A stretch of 6,179 bases of DNA from Klenkia sp. (GCA_025966215.1 JAOPVM010000080.1:1-6179), one strand, 5' to 3'. Numbered from the stretch's first letter, positions 1-5,970 are shown. Numbers and translations: made by a program. The notes: generated from the letters alone by a model not told the origin.

Positions 1-182
1 TCACCGGCTCGGCCCTGCGCCGGCTGCTCGGTGACGAGCCGACCCCCGATGCGACCGCGGACGCGCCGGCCGCGACGGCCCACGCCCCGAGCGTTCCGGA
101 GCCCGGCACCCCGGCCGGGCTCGGCGACCCGGCCAACCCCGACACGGCCGGCGGTGCGCAGCCCCCGACGTCGGAGGACTGA
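1..182 (+). CDS. prcA: Proteasome subunit alpha, C-terminal end (partial)
   Basis: This is the 3' end of a gene that begins upstream. The first two bases finish a codon (probably ATC, Ile), and the frame then reads TGSALRRLLGDEP and ends in PPTSED before TGA at 180-182. The (I)TGSAL-xx-LL segment matches the end of the actinobacterial 20S core alpha subunit, where it follows an RR motif in mycobacterial PrcA (family knowledge). Alpha subunits form the outer heptameric rings of the core particle; they gate entry of pupylated substrates and dock the ATPase ring Mpa/ARC. The position directly upstream of pafA is the expected one. After the conserved end there is a tail of about 45 residues that is low in complexity and rich in Ala, Pro, Gly, Thr and Asp, longer than the mycobacterial tail as I remember it. 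Catalytic and gating residues lie outside the window. Identity rests on a short segment plus context. Confidence 0.88.
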   Translation, partial: TGSALRRLLGDEPTPDATADAPAATAHAPSVPEPGTPAGLGDPANPDTAGGAQPPTSED

Positions 183-227
183 CCGGCCCGACCGCCGGAT
201 GACCCACGAGTTCCCTCGGCGGAAGGC

Positions 228-247
228 CGCGGCCGGGTCCGGCCGCG
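228..247 (+). terminator. GC-rich hairpin after prcA, candidate terminator
   Basis: CGCGGCCG (228-235) and CGGCCGCG (240-247) form a perfect 8-bp stem around a GGTC loop, starting 46 nt after the prcA stop. There is no T-tract, as is common for hairpin terminators in high-GC actinobacteria. It lies between prcA and the pafA promoter, so ending the prcBA transcript is the natural role. In DNA this GC-rich, chance palindromes of this kind are not rare, so the assignment is moderate. Confidence 0.45.
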
Positions 248-314
248 AGCCGGCGAGCGGGACGGGCTGCGGTTCCGCGCTCGTCACCGGCCATCCGGGG
301 CAGAACGCGCCTTC

Positions 315-336
315 TGTCGCTCCCGGCGCCTAGTCT
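315..336 (+). promoter_or_regulatory. pafA promoter with RecA-NDp-like element and leaderless start
   Basis: A -10 hexamer TAGTCT (331-336, matching TANNNT) ends 6 nt before the GTG start of pafA, so transcription would begin at or next to the start codon. No Shine-Dalgarno sequence is present, which fits a leaderless mRNA. No TTGACA-like -35 box is visible. Instead TGTCG lies at 315-319, followed by CTC, 8 nt and TAGTCT. The RecA-NDp promoter consensus recognised with PafBC is tTGTCRgtg-N8-TANNNT; here TGTCR, the following T at 321, the N8 spacing and the -10 all fit, while the flanking t, g and g positions do not. The -10 is well supported; the PafBC link is inference. Confidence 0.6.
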
Positions 337-342
337 CGAATC

Positions 343-1701
343 GTGGACCGACGGATCTTCGGCATCGAGACCGAGTACGGCGTCACGTGCACCTTCAAGG
401 GGCAGCGCCGGCTCTCCCCGGACGAGGTCGCCCGCTATCTGTTCCGGCGGGTGGTCTCCTGGGGGCGCAGCTCCAACGTCTTCTTGCGCAACGGCTCCCG
501 CCTGTACCTCGACGTCGGCAGCCACCCCGAGTACGCCACCGCCGAGTGTGACGACCTCACCGAGCTCGTCGTCCACGACAAGGCGGGCGAGCGGATTCTC
601 GAGGGCCTGCTGGTGGACGCCGAGCAGCGGCTGGCCGAAGAGGGCGTCACCGGCGACATCTACCTGTTCAAGAACAACACCGACTCCGCGGGCAACAGCT
701 ACGGCTGCCACGAGAACTTCCTGGTCGGCCGGCAGGGCGAGTTCTCCCGGCTGGCCGACGTGCTGATCCCGTTCCTGGTGAGCCGGCAGATCGTGGTCGG
801 CGCCGGCAAGGTGCTGCAGACCCCCCGCGGGGCGGTCTACTGCGTCAGCCAGCGCGCCGAGCACATCTGGGAGGGCGTCTCCAGCGCCACCACCCGCTCC
901 CGGCCGATCATCAACACCCGCGACGAGCCGCACGCCGACGCCGAGCGCTACCGCCGCCTGCACGTCATCGTCGGCGACTCGAACATGAGCGAGACGACGA
1001 CGCTGCTCAAGGTGGCGATCACCGACCTGGTGCTGCGGATGATCGAGGACGGCGTCCCGGTCCGGGACATGACGCTGGAGAACCCGATCCGGGCCATCCG
1101 GGAGATCAGCCACGACCTCACCGGCCGACGCACCGTCCGGCTGGCCAACGGGCGCGAGATGTCGGCGCTGGAGATCCAGACCGAGTACCACGACCGGGCC
1201 GCCGAGTACGTCGACCGCGAGGGCCTCGGCCCGGTGCACCGGCAGATGCTCGAGCTGTGGGGCCGGGCGCTGAAGGCCGTGGACACCGGTGACCACTCGC
1301 TGATCGACCGCGAGGTCGACTGGGCGATCAAGAAGCGGCTGATCGAGCGGTACCAGGCCAAGCACGACCTGTCGCTGTCGGCGCCGCGGATCGCCCAGCT
1401 CGACCTTGCCTACCACGACATCCGGCGCGGCCGGGGTCTCTACTACCTCCTGGAGCGGGCCGGGATGGTCGACCGGGTCACGCACGACCCCCGGGTGTTC
1501 GAGGCCAAGACCGTGCCGCCGCAGACCACGCGGGCCCGGCTGCGCGGGGAGTTCATCCGGCAGGCCCAGGAGAAGCGGCGCGACTTCACCGTCGACTGGG
1601 TGCACCTCAAGCTCAACGACCAGGCCCAGCGCACCGTGCTGTGCAAGGACCCCTTCAAGGCCGTGGACGAGCGGGTCGAGAAGCTCATCGCCAGCATGTG
1701 A
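343..1701 (+). CDS. pafA: Pup--protein ligase PafA
   Basis: PafA is a cytoplasmic ligase of the glutamine-synthetase-like carboxylate-amine fold. It uses ATP to phosphorylate the C-terminal glutamate of Pup and joins it to a substrate lysine through an isopeptide bond, marking the substrate for the proteasome. The 452 residues equal the mycobacterial enzyme as I recall it. The N-terminal GIETEYG (7-13) holds the metal-binding glutamates E9 and E11; [14 protein letters not shown] (55-68) holds the catalytic base D57. [16 protein letters not shown] (110-125) and the [11 protein letters not shown] block (about 207-217) are signature segments. The C-terminal part carries [13 protein letters not shown] (about 393-405) and [22 protein letters not shown] (about 417-438). 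It ends in IASM like its mycobacterial homologues. The GTG start gives the exact family N-terminus and sits 6 nt after a -10 box. PafA is told from the paralogue Dop by its N-terminus and by lacking the Dop-loop insertion. No defects are visible. Confidence 0.98.
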   Translation: MDRRIFGIETEYGVTCTFKGQRRLSPDEVARYLFRRVVSWGRSSNVFLRNGSRLYLDVGSHPEYATAECDDLTELVVHDKAGERILEGLLVDAEQRLAEEGVTGDIYLFKNNTDSAGNSYGCHENFLVGRQGEFSRLADVLIPFLVSRQIVVGAGKVLQTPRGAVYCVSQRAEHIWEGVSSATTRSRPIINTRDEPHADAERYRRLHVIVGDSNMSETTTLLKVAITDLVLRMIEDGVPVRDMTLENPIRAIREISHDLTGRRTVRLANGREMSALEIQTEYHDRAAEYVDREGLGPVHRQMLELWGRALKAVDTGDHSLIDREVDWAIKKRLIERYQAKHDLSLSAPRIAQLDLAYHDIRRGRGLYYLLERAGMVDRVTHDPRVFEAKTVPPQTTRARLRGEFIRQAQEKRRDFTVDWVHLKLNDQAQRTVLCKDPFKAVDERVEKLIASM

Positions 1702-1716
1702 CCCGCCGCGGTCACA
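1697..1716. terminator. Symmetric hairpin holding both convergent stop codons
   Basis: TGTGACC (1697-1703) and GGTCACA (1710-1716) form a perfect 7-bp inverted repeat with a 6-nt loop. The pafA stop TGA (1699-1701) and the stop of the opposite-strand kinase gene (TCA at 1712-1714) occupy mirror-image positions in the two arms. Any transcript from either side that reads through its stop would fold this stem, so it may act as a compact bidirectional terminator or 3'-end stabiliser. It lacks T-tracts and is only 7 bp, so strong termination is not assured. Confidence 0.45.
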
Positions 1717-2590
1717 GCCGGTCGAGCGCGTCCTGGAGGAAGGCGTCCCGCCGGTCGGTGAGGACCGTCGCGTCCAGGTCCGGGCGGCCCTGACCGGCGA
1801 TCGCGCCGACGAACCAGTCCATCCCGGGCGGGGTGGCCAGCGCGGCCACCACGTCCCACCGGGCGACCTCCTCGGCGCGCCGACCGGAGGCCTGCTCCCA
1901 GCCGGCGAGCACCGCGTCGGCGGCGCCCGCACCGTGGCAGAGCACCGCGTCCAGCCGCAACGAGCCCAGGTCCAACCCGGCCGGTGCGAGACCGGAGCAG
2001 TCCCAGTCCAGCAGGCCGGTGAGCTCACCGTCCTCGCTCCACAACGTGTTGCCGTGCCACAGGTCGCCGTGGGCGAACCCGACCGGCCCGACGGGCGGGC
2101 CCAGTCGGTCCACCGCGTCAGCAGCGGCGACGAGCAGGGGGCGGGAGAAGGCCGCGTGCAGCGCGGCGAAGTCCACCCCGCGGACCGGTCGGTCCACGGT
2201 GGGCAGACCCGCCGGTGTCGGGACGGCGGCCACCCGGGCCGCCGTCGCACCGAGGGCGGCCAGGTGCGCGGGGTCGGGCTGCTCGGCGATCCGGCTCGAC
2301 CCGGGCAGCGCGACGCTCAGCAGCAGCGCCGGCGTCCGGTCCAGGGCGGTGTCCAGCAGCCTGGCCACCGGCAGGCCCCCGTCGGCGGCGGCGCGCCGCC
2401 CGGCGACCTCGGCGCGCATCAGGTCGACGTCGCCGCCGACCCGCAGCACCAGGTCCGGGCCCTCCGAGAGCGTCACCCGCCACGGGGAGCTGCGGTCCCG
2501 CAGCCCGGCGACGTCCACCACCGTCGCGCCCGGCGCGGCGGTCGCGACGACCCAGGCCAGCTGCGCCGCCGAGGGCAGCCCACCGACCAT
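1712..2590 (-). CDS. Aminoglycoside phosphotransferase-like (APH family) kinase
   Basis: This 292-residue protein belongs to the APH/choline kinase-like phosphotransferases with a eukaryotic-like kinase fold. The C-lobe shows the Brenner motif HGDLWHGN (174-181), with catalytic base D176 and metal ligand N181. It is followed by LLDWD (193-197), the DFG-equivalent metal-binding aspartates D195/D197, and DLGSLRLD (207-214). The N-lobe strand DLVLRVGG (46-53) has Arg at position 50 where many relatives have the ATP-binding Lys, and E61 may be the helix-C partner. The substrate cannot be read from sequence; the family covers antibiotics, sugars, amino acids and choline, so the name does not imply resistance. 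ATG overlaps the DUF3866 stop as TGATG and no Shine-Dalgarno is seen, which indicates coupled translation in a two-gene operon. It converges on pafA with 10 bp between stops. No signal peptide or membrane segment is seen. Confidence 0.85.
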   Translation of the reverse strand: MVGGLPSAAQLAWVVATAAPGATVVDVAGLRDRSSPWRVTLSEGPDLVLRVGGDVDLMRAEVAGRRAAADGGLPVARLLDTALDRTPALLLSVALPGSSRIAEQPDPAHLAALGATAARVAAVPTPAGLPTVDRPVRGVDFAALHAAFSRPLLVAAADAVDRLGPPVGPVGFAHGDLWHGNTLWSEDGELTGLLDWDCSGLAPAGLDLGSLRLDAVLCHGAGAADAVLAGWEQASGRRAEEVARWDVVAALATPPGMDWFVGAIAGQGRPDLDATVLTDRRDAFLQDALDRL

Positions 2591-3690
2591 CAGGACGGGC
2601 CGGCGAGGTCTGCGGCGTACCGGCCGGCCGCGGCCTGGGCCAGGAAGTAGGCCCGTTCGGCGTCCAGTCCGCGGCCCATCGTCGACAGCCGCACCGGGGA
2701 GGCGGCCAGGGCGTCGTCCAGACCCTCGGTGGGCACCCAGACCACGGGGTTGCGTTCGGGCTGCCCGGCGAGGTCCTCCCCGACCTGGGCGCCGAGCTCC
2801 GGGGACAGCCCGCGGGGGGCGACGAGGGTGACCCCGCCGAGGGCGACCCGGCCGAAGGCGGTCAGCGAGTGGTGCGAGACGCCCCGGTGCCGGGGCCGGG
2901 GGTCGGCGTCGGAGATGCGCAACGCCCCGACGGCCCGGCCGCCGAGCACGTGCACGGCGTTGCAGGCCTCGCCGGCCGCGACCCCGGAGAAGCCCCACGG
3001 GGTGCCGGTGCCCAGGTTGCCCGGACCCTGCGCGACCACCGTGACGTCGGCCTGCAGGACGTGCCGAGCAGCGAGGAGCCCGGTGTGCACGGTGACCGCC
3101 TCGAGGTCGCCGCCGAAGGCCTGGCCCGCGGTCACCACCCCGGCCAGCCGGTCGGACAACGCGTCCAGCGTGCGGGAGAACGCGGCCGGCAGGGCGCCGC
3201 CGTCGGTCATCACGTAGGCCACCCGCAGGTCGGGGGCGGTGGCGTGCACCCCGGCGAGGACGGCGGGCAGGGCGGAGTGCAGGTCGGCCACCACGACGGG
3301 CATGCCCCCGACGTCCTCGGCGTCGGCGATCACCCGGTGGTGCGGGGTCTCCTGCTCGTCCACGCCCTGCACGGTGACCTGCAGGCCGGTGTACCGCGCC
3401 TTCACCAGGTGCCCGGGACCGGTGGGGTCGGCCGGCAGCCGGTCGGGGAACGCGACGACGAGGGCGTACCCGCCGGTGCCCAGCCGCTGGGCCCAGGCCG
3501 TGGTGTTGAGCAGGACCGCGTCGCCCACCTCGGGGGTGCCGACGACCGAGGGGTGCGCGAGCGCCCTCAGGTCGCCGTCCCCGGGCACCGTCACCTCGAG
3601 CTCGAGGGAGTCCCGCCAGGTGCGGCCCAGGGCGGTCACCGTCCCGCGCCGCCAGCGGATCCGGGAGCCTGGTGCGTCGGTGGTGGCCAC
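2590..3690 (-). CDS. DUF3866 family protein
   Basis: This 366-residue soluble protein matches the DUF3866 family, which has no established function; I recognise it by conserved blocks. An N-terminal beta-rich region (about 13-82) contains VGDAVLLNTTAWAQRLGTGGY (55-75). HLVKARYTGLQ (94-104) follows. The core has DLHSALPAV (136-144), AYVMTDGGALPAAF (158-171), a glycine-rich GPGNLGTGTPWGFSG (222-236), and RISDADPRPRHRGVSHH (258-274). The glycine loop and the clustered Asp, Arg and His residues look like a ligand-binding or catalytic site, but that is inference. GTG at 3690-3688 lies 6 nt after a -10 box on the same strand, so it is probably leaderless. The stop overlaps the start of the APH-like kinase (TGATG), so the two are co-translated and may share a pathway. 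It is divergent from pafBC with a very short shared promoter region. Confidence 0.9.
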   Translation of the reverse strand: MATTDAPGSRIRWRRGTVTALGRTWRDSLELEVTVPGDGDLRALAHPSVVGTPEVGDAVLLNTTAWAQRLGTGGYALVVAFPDRLPADPTGPGHLVKARYTGLQVTVQGVDEQETPHHRVIADAEDVGGMPVVVADLHSALPAVLAGVHATAPDLRVAYVMTDGGALPAAFSRTLDALSDRLAGVVTAGQAFGGDLEAVTVHTGLLAARHVLQADVTVVAQGPGNLGTGTPWGFSGVAAGEACNAVHVLGGRAVGALRISDADPRPRHRGVSHHSLTAFGRVALGGVTLVAPRGLSPELGAQVGEDLAGQPERNPVVWVPTEGLDDALAASPVRLSTMGRGLDAERAYFLAQAAAGRYAADLAGPS

Positions 3691-3696
3691 CGGGCC

Positions 3697-3702
3697 AGGC
3701 TA
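3697..3702 (-). promoter_or_regulatory. -10 box of the DUF3866-kinase operon (leaderless)
   Basis: Read on the minus strand, TAGCCT (3702 to 3697) is followed by six bases (GGCCCG) and then the GTG start at 3690. This matches TANNNT with the spacing seen for pafA. There is no Shine-Dalgarno sequence. No clear -35 is visible; the expected position falls over the pafB -10 and start region. Confidence 0.6.
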
Positions 3703-3713
3703 GGGGAGACCAC

Positions 3714-3719
3714 TAGCGT
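3714..3719 (+). promoter_or_regulatory. -10 box of pafBC (leaderless), decides the pafB start
   Basis: TAGCGT (3714-3719) is followed by seven bases and GTG at 3727, so the transcript probably starts at the initiation codon. An in-frame GTG three codons earlier (3718) lies partly inside this hexamer and would not be transcribed, which favours 3727. Only 11 bp (3703-3713) separate this box from the divergent -10 of DUF3866. No TGTC element is found at RecA-NDp spacing, so autoregulation through that motif is not apparent. Confidence 0.6.
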
Positions 3720-3726
3720 GGGGGTC

Positions 3727-4701
3727 GTGTCGGCGAAGCGTGCGGAGCGGCTGGTGAACCTGGTCTTCGCGCTGCTGGGCACCCGGCAGTACGTCTCGGC
3801 CGACCGGATCCGCACCACGGTGCCCGGGTACGAGGCCGCCGACGGCACCGAGCGGGCCGACGAGGCGTTCAAGCGGATGTTCGAGCGCGACAAGGCCGAC
3901 CTGCGCGAGCTGGGGGTGCCGCTGGAGACCGGCCGGACCAGCGCGTTCGACGTCGACGAGGGCTACCGCATCGCCCGGGCGGACTACGAGCTGCCCGAGA
4001 TCACCCTCACCGGCGAGGAGGCCGCCGCCGTGGGCCTGGCGCTGCGGCTGTGGCAGTCCGCCCAGCTCGGCGGCGCCGCCCAGGGTGCGCTGGTGAAGCT
4101 GCGGGCGGCCGGGGTGGACGTCGACGGCGGTGGGCTGCCCCTGCAGCCCCGGTTGGACGCCGGGGAGCCCTCCTTCGACGCCTGCTACGCCGCGGCGCGC
4201 GACCGCCGGGTGCTCACCTTCACCTACACCCGCCCCGACGAGGACGCCGGGGCCACGCGCCGGGTGCAGCCGTGGGGCGTGGTCGCCTGGCACGGCCGCT
4301 GGTACCTGGTCGGCCACGACCTGGACCGCGCCGCTCCCCGGGTCTTCCGGCTCTCCCGGATCACCGGCAACCCCCGCGCCAGTGGGCCCCCCGACGCCTT
4401 CACCCCGCCCGCCGACCTCGACCTGGCCGCCGTCGTCGCCCGTCAGGTGGGCCGCACCGAGCACGTCGTGCACCTCACCGCCCGCCCGGGCACCGCCGTC
4501 GGCCTGCGCCGCCGGGCCGCCGACCTGGGTGCCGACGACGCCGGGGACGACCGCCTCGAGCTGCGGACGACGGAGCTGTGGGGCCTGGCCGACGAGATCG
4601 CCGCACACGGCCCGGACGTGCTGGTCGAGTCCCCGGCCGAGCTCCGCGCCGCGGTGGTCGACCGGCTGACCCGGCTGGCCGCGATGGGCGGTGCGGCGTG
4701 A
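3727..4701 (+). CDS. pafB: WYL-domain transcriptional regulator PafB
   Basis: PafB pairs with PafC to form a DNA-binding activator that drives the LexA-independent DNA damage response in actinobacteria. In mycobacteria the complex works with the housekeeping sigma factor at RecA-NDp promoters, and the WYL domains sense a nucleic-acid signal, reported to be single-stranded DNA. The 324 residues comprise an N-terminal winged helix-turn-helix (about 1-80, with AERLVNLVFALL at 6-17 and AFKRMFERDKADLRELGVPLE at 47-67), a linker with TLTGEEAAAVGLALRLW (93-109), a WYL domain (about 145-215, with GRWYLVGHD at 190-198 and VFRLSRI at 206-212), and a WCX domain (about 243-318). The N-terminal half is very close to mycobacterial PafB as I recall it. 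GTG 3727 is chosen over GTG 3718 because the latter overlaps the -10 box. The name records its operon with pafA in mycobacteria; it is not a proteasome subunit. Confidence 0.95.
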   Translation: MSAKRAERLVNLVFALLGTRQYVSADRIRTTVPGYEAADGTERADEAFKRMFERDKADLRELGVPLETGRTSAFDVDEGYRIARADYELPEITLTGEEAAAVGLALRLWQSAQLGGAAQGALVKLRAAGVDVDGGGLPLQPRLDAGEPSFDACYAAARDRRVLTFTYTRPDEDAGATRRVQPWGVVAWHGRWYLVGHDLDRAAPRVFRLSRITGNPRASGPPDAFTPPADLDLAAVVARQVGRTEHVVHLTARPGTAVGLRRRAADLGADDAGDDRLELRTTELWGLADEIAAHGPDVLVESPAELRAAVVDRLTRLAAMGGAA

Positions 4702-5672
4702 GCGCCCCGACCGCGGACCGGATGACCCGGCTGCTGGCCCTGGTGCCCTACCTGGAGGCCCGGCCCGGTGGCGTCACCCTGGCTGCCGCCGCCCGGGACT
4801 TCGCGGTCACCGAGGCCCAGCTGCGCAAGGACCTCGAGCTCCTCTGGGTCTGCGGGCTGCCCGGGCACGGCCCCGGCGACCTGATCGACCTGGCCTTCGA
4901 GGGCGACCGGGTGCGGGTCACCGACACCGCCGGGCTGGCCCGGCCGTTGCGGCTGGCCACCGATGAGGCGGTCGCGCTGATCGTCGCGCTGCGCACCCTG
5001 CTCGAGCTGCCCGGCCTCGCCGAGACCGAGGCCGTCAGCCGGGCCCTGGTCAAGGTGTCGGCCGCCGCGGGGGAGCCGGCGGACCTGGCCGGGTCGGTCG
5101 CGGTGAGCATCGACGCCCGGGAGCAGGTGCTCGCCGTCGTCCGGCAGGCACTGCAGTCCCACCGGGCGGTGCACCTGCACTACTACGTGCCCAGCCGGGA
5201 CGAGCGCACCGAGCGCACCGTGGACCCGATGCGGCTGCTGCTGGTCGACGGCCACTGGTACCTGGAGGCGTGGTGCCGCCGGGCCGAGGGCGTGCGGCTG
5301 TTCCGGCTGGACCGGGTGGACGACGTCGCGGTGCTCACCGAACCGTCGCTGCCGCCGGAGCAGGCCGAGGAACGCGACCTCGACGACGGGCTCTACCAGG
5401 CCGACCCGGAGCAGCCGCTGGTCCGGCTGCGCCTGGCCCGCACCGCCCGCTGGGTCGCCGACTACTACCCGGTCGAGGACGTCACCGCCGTGGACGACCC
5501 GCCCGGCGGCCTGCTCGTCGGCGTCCGGACCGCCGACCCGGCCTGGGCCCGGCGGCTGGTCGCCTCCCTGGGGGGTGCGGCCACGGTCGAGGAACCGAGG
5601 GAGCTCGCCGACGAGATCGCCGCCGACGCCCGCGCGGCGCTGACGCGCTACGCCGACCGCCCCGGCGGCTAG
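4698..5672 (+). CDS. pafC: WYL-domain transcriptional regulator PafC
   Basis: PafC is the obligate partner of PafB in the PafBC activator. It also has 324 residues and the same architecture: winged helix-turn-helix (about 5-75, with DRMTRLLALVPYLEARPG at 7-24 and LRKDLELLWVCGLPG at 42-56), a linker with LATDEAVALIVALRTL (86-101), a WYL domain (about 138-212, with GHWYLEAWC at 185-193 and VRLFRLDRV at 199-207), and a WCX domain (about 240-318). The equal lengths and matching domains reflect the paralogy of the two genes. GTG at 4698-4700 overlaps the pafB stop in GTGA, and no Shine-Dalgarno is seen, so translation is probably coupled, giving equal amounts of both subunits. In-frame alternatives further downstream would cut into the helix-turn-helix. 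The TAG stop (5670-5672) forms the first three bases of the next gene's -10 box. Confidence 0.95.
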   Translation: MSAPTADRMTRLLALVPYLEARPGGVTLAAAARDFAVTEAQLRKDLELLWVCGLPGHGPGDLIDLAFEGDRVRVTDTAGLARPLRLATDEAVALIVALRTLLELPGLAETEAVSRALVKVSAAAGEPADLAGSVAVSIDAREQVLAVVRQALQSHRAVHLHYYVPSRDERTERTVDPMRLLLVDGHWYLEAWCRRAEGVRLFRLDRVDDVAVLTEPSLPPEQAEERDLDDGLYQADPEQPLVRLRLARTARWVADYYPVEDVTAVDDPPGGLLVGVRTADPAWARRLVASLGGAATVEEPRELADEIAADARAALTRYADRPGG

Positions 5673-5675
5673 GGT
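5670..5675 (+). promoter_or_regulatory. Candidate -10 box of the small membrane protein gene
   Basis: TAGGGT (5670-5675) starts with the pafC stop codon TAG and is followed by six bases and GTG at 5682, the same geometry as the other leaderless starts in this window. Because TAG is required as a stop, the match is less informative than the others; read-through expression from pafBC is the alternative. No ribosome binding site is present upstream of the GTG. Confidence 0.45.
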
Positions 5676-5681
5676 CGGGCC

Positions 5682-5909
5682 GTGCTGGTGCTGATCGTGT
5701 GGGTCGTGGTCGCCGTCCTCGCCGTCCTGGCCCTGGGCGTCCTCGCCTACGGCCTGCTCGGCGCCCGCAACCGGTTGGCCCGGGAGCTGGCGGCTCTGGA
5801 GCGGGACGTGGCCCCCGTGGCAGCACAGCTGCAGGCCTCCCTGGCCGCGGCCACCGAGGCCCGTGGACGTGCCGCGCTGACCCGCGCCGAGCGGGAGACC
5901 AGCAGCTGA
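5682..5909 (+). CDS. Small single-pass membrane protein with coiled-coil tail, unknown function
   Basis: I do not recognise a named family. The 75 residues comprise one hydrophobic segment (about 2-25, Leu/Val/Ala with W7) and then a basic turn (GARNRLAR, 27-34), which by the positive-inside rule puts the C-terminus in the cytoplasm. The following helical stretch has hydrophobic residues spaced as a heptad series (L32, L36, L39, V43, V46, L50), so it may form a short coiled coil, interrupted by P45. The last 20 residues are charged. There is no lipobox cysteine and no cleavage site. GTG 5682 lies 9 bp after the pafC stop, 6 nt after a possible -10, with no Shine-Dalgarno. Coding is supported by the membrane-plus-heptad pattern and the tight fit behind pafC. 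The membrane segment plus helix recalls TatA, encoded next door, but the FG hinge and KKLP motif are missing, so I do not call it a Tat protein. Confidence 0.72.
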   Translation: MLVLIVWVVVAVLAVLALGVLAYGLLGARNRLARELAALERDVAPVAAQLQASLAAATEARGRAALTRAERETSS

Positions 5910-5970
5910 ACCCCCGGCGGCACCCGTCCGGGATCCCGCCTCGCACCGAACCACCGGGCGGACCGGCGCG

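Noticed and set aside
31..333. Open frame of 100 codons in the prcA-pafA gap
   Set aside because: It overlaps the prcA end in another frame, is rich in Arg/Pro/Thr, has no motif, and contains the pafA promoter and the candidate terminator.
1..2250. Very long open frame on the minus strand (749 codons) across pafA and beyond
   Set aside because: It lies antisense to the unmistakable pafA gene and reads as low-complexity Arg/Pro/Gly/Val-rich sequence without any domain. Long spurious frames are usual in high-GC DNA.
1712..2998. N-terminal extension of the APH-like kinase to 428 residues
   Set aside because: The added part lies within the DUF3866 gene in another frame and is Arg/Pro/Gly-rich. 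The ATG overlapping the DUF3866 stop gives a normal family length.
2215..3717. Upstream in-frame extension of pafB giving an 828-residue protein
   Set aside because: The extra residues are antisense to DUF3866 and the kinase and are low complexity. The PafB family begins at the SAKRAERLVNLV segment, right after the leaderless start.
3702..3730. Possible RecA-NDp element for the DUF3866 operon on the minus strand
   Set aside because: At the right spacing the sequence is ACGCTAGTG, which keeps the trailing AGTG but lacks the TGTC core.
5202..5219. Tandem 9-bp direct repeat GAGCGCACC in pafC
   Set aside because: It encodes ERTERT in the beta-strand region of the WYL domain and keeps the frame. 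A short coding repeat in GC-rich DNA needs no special explanation.
5913..5932. CCCGG/CCGGG inverted repeat as a terminator after the small membrane protein gene
   Set aside because: The stem is only 5 bp with a 10-nt loop and no T-tract, which is expected by chance at this base composition.
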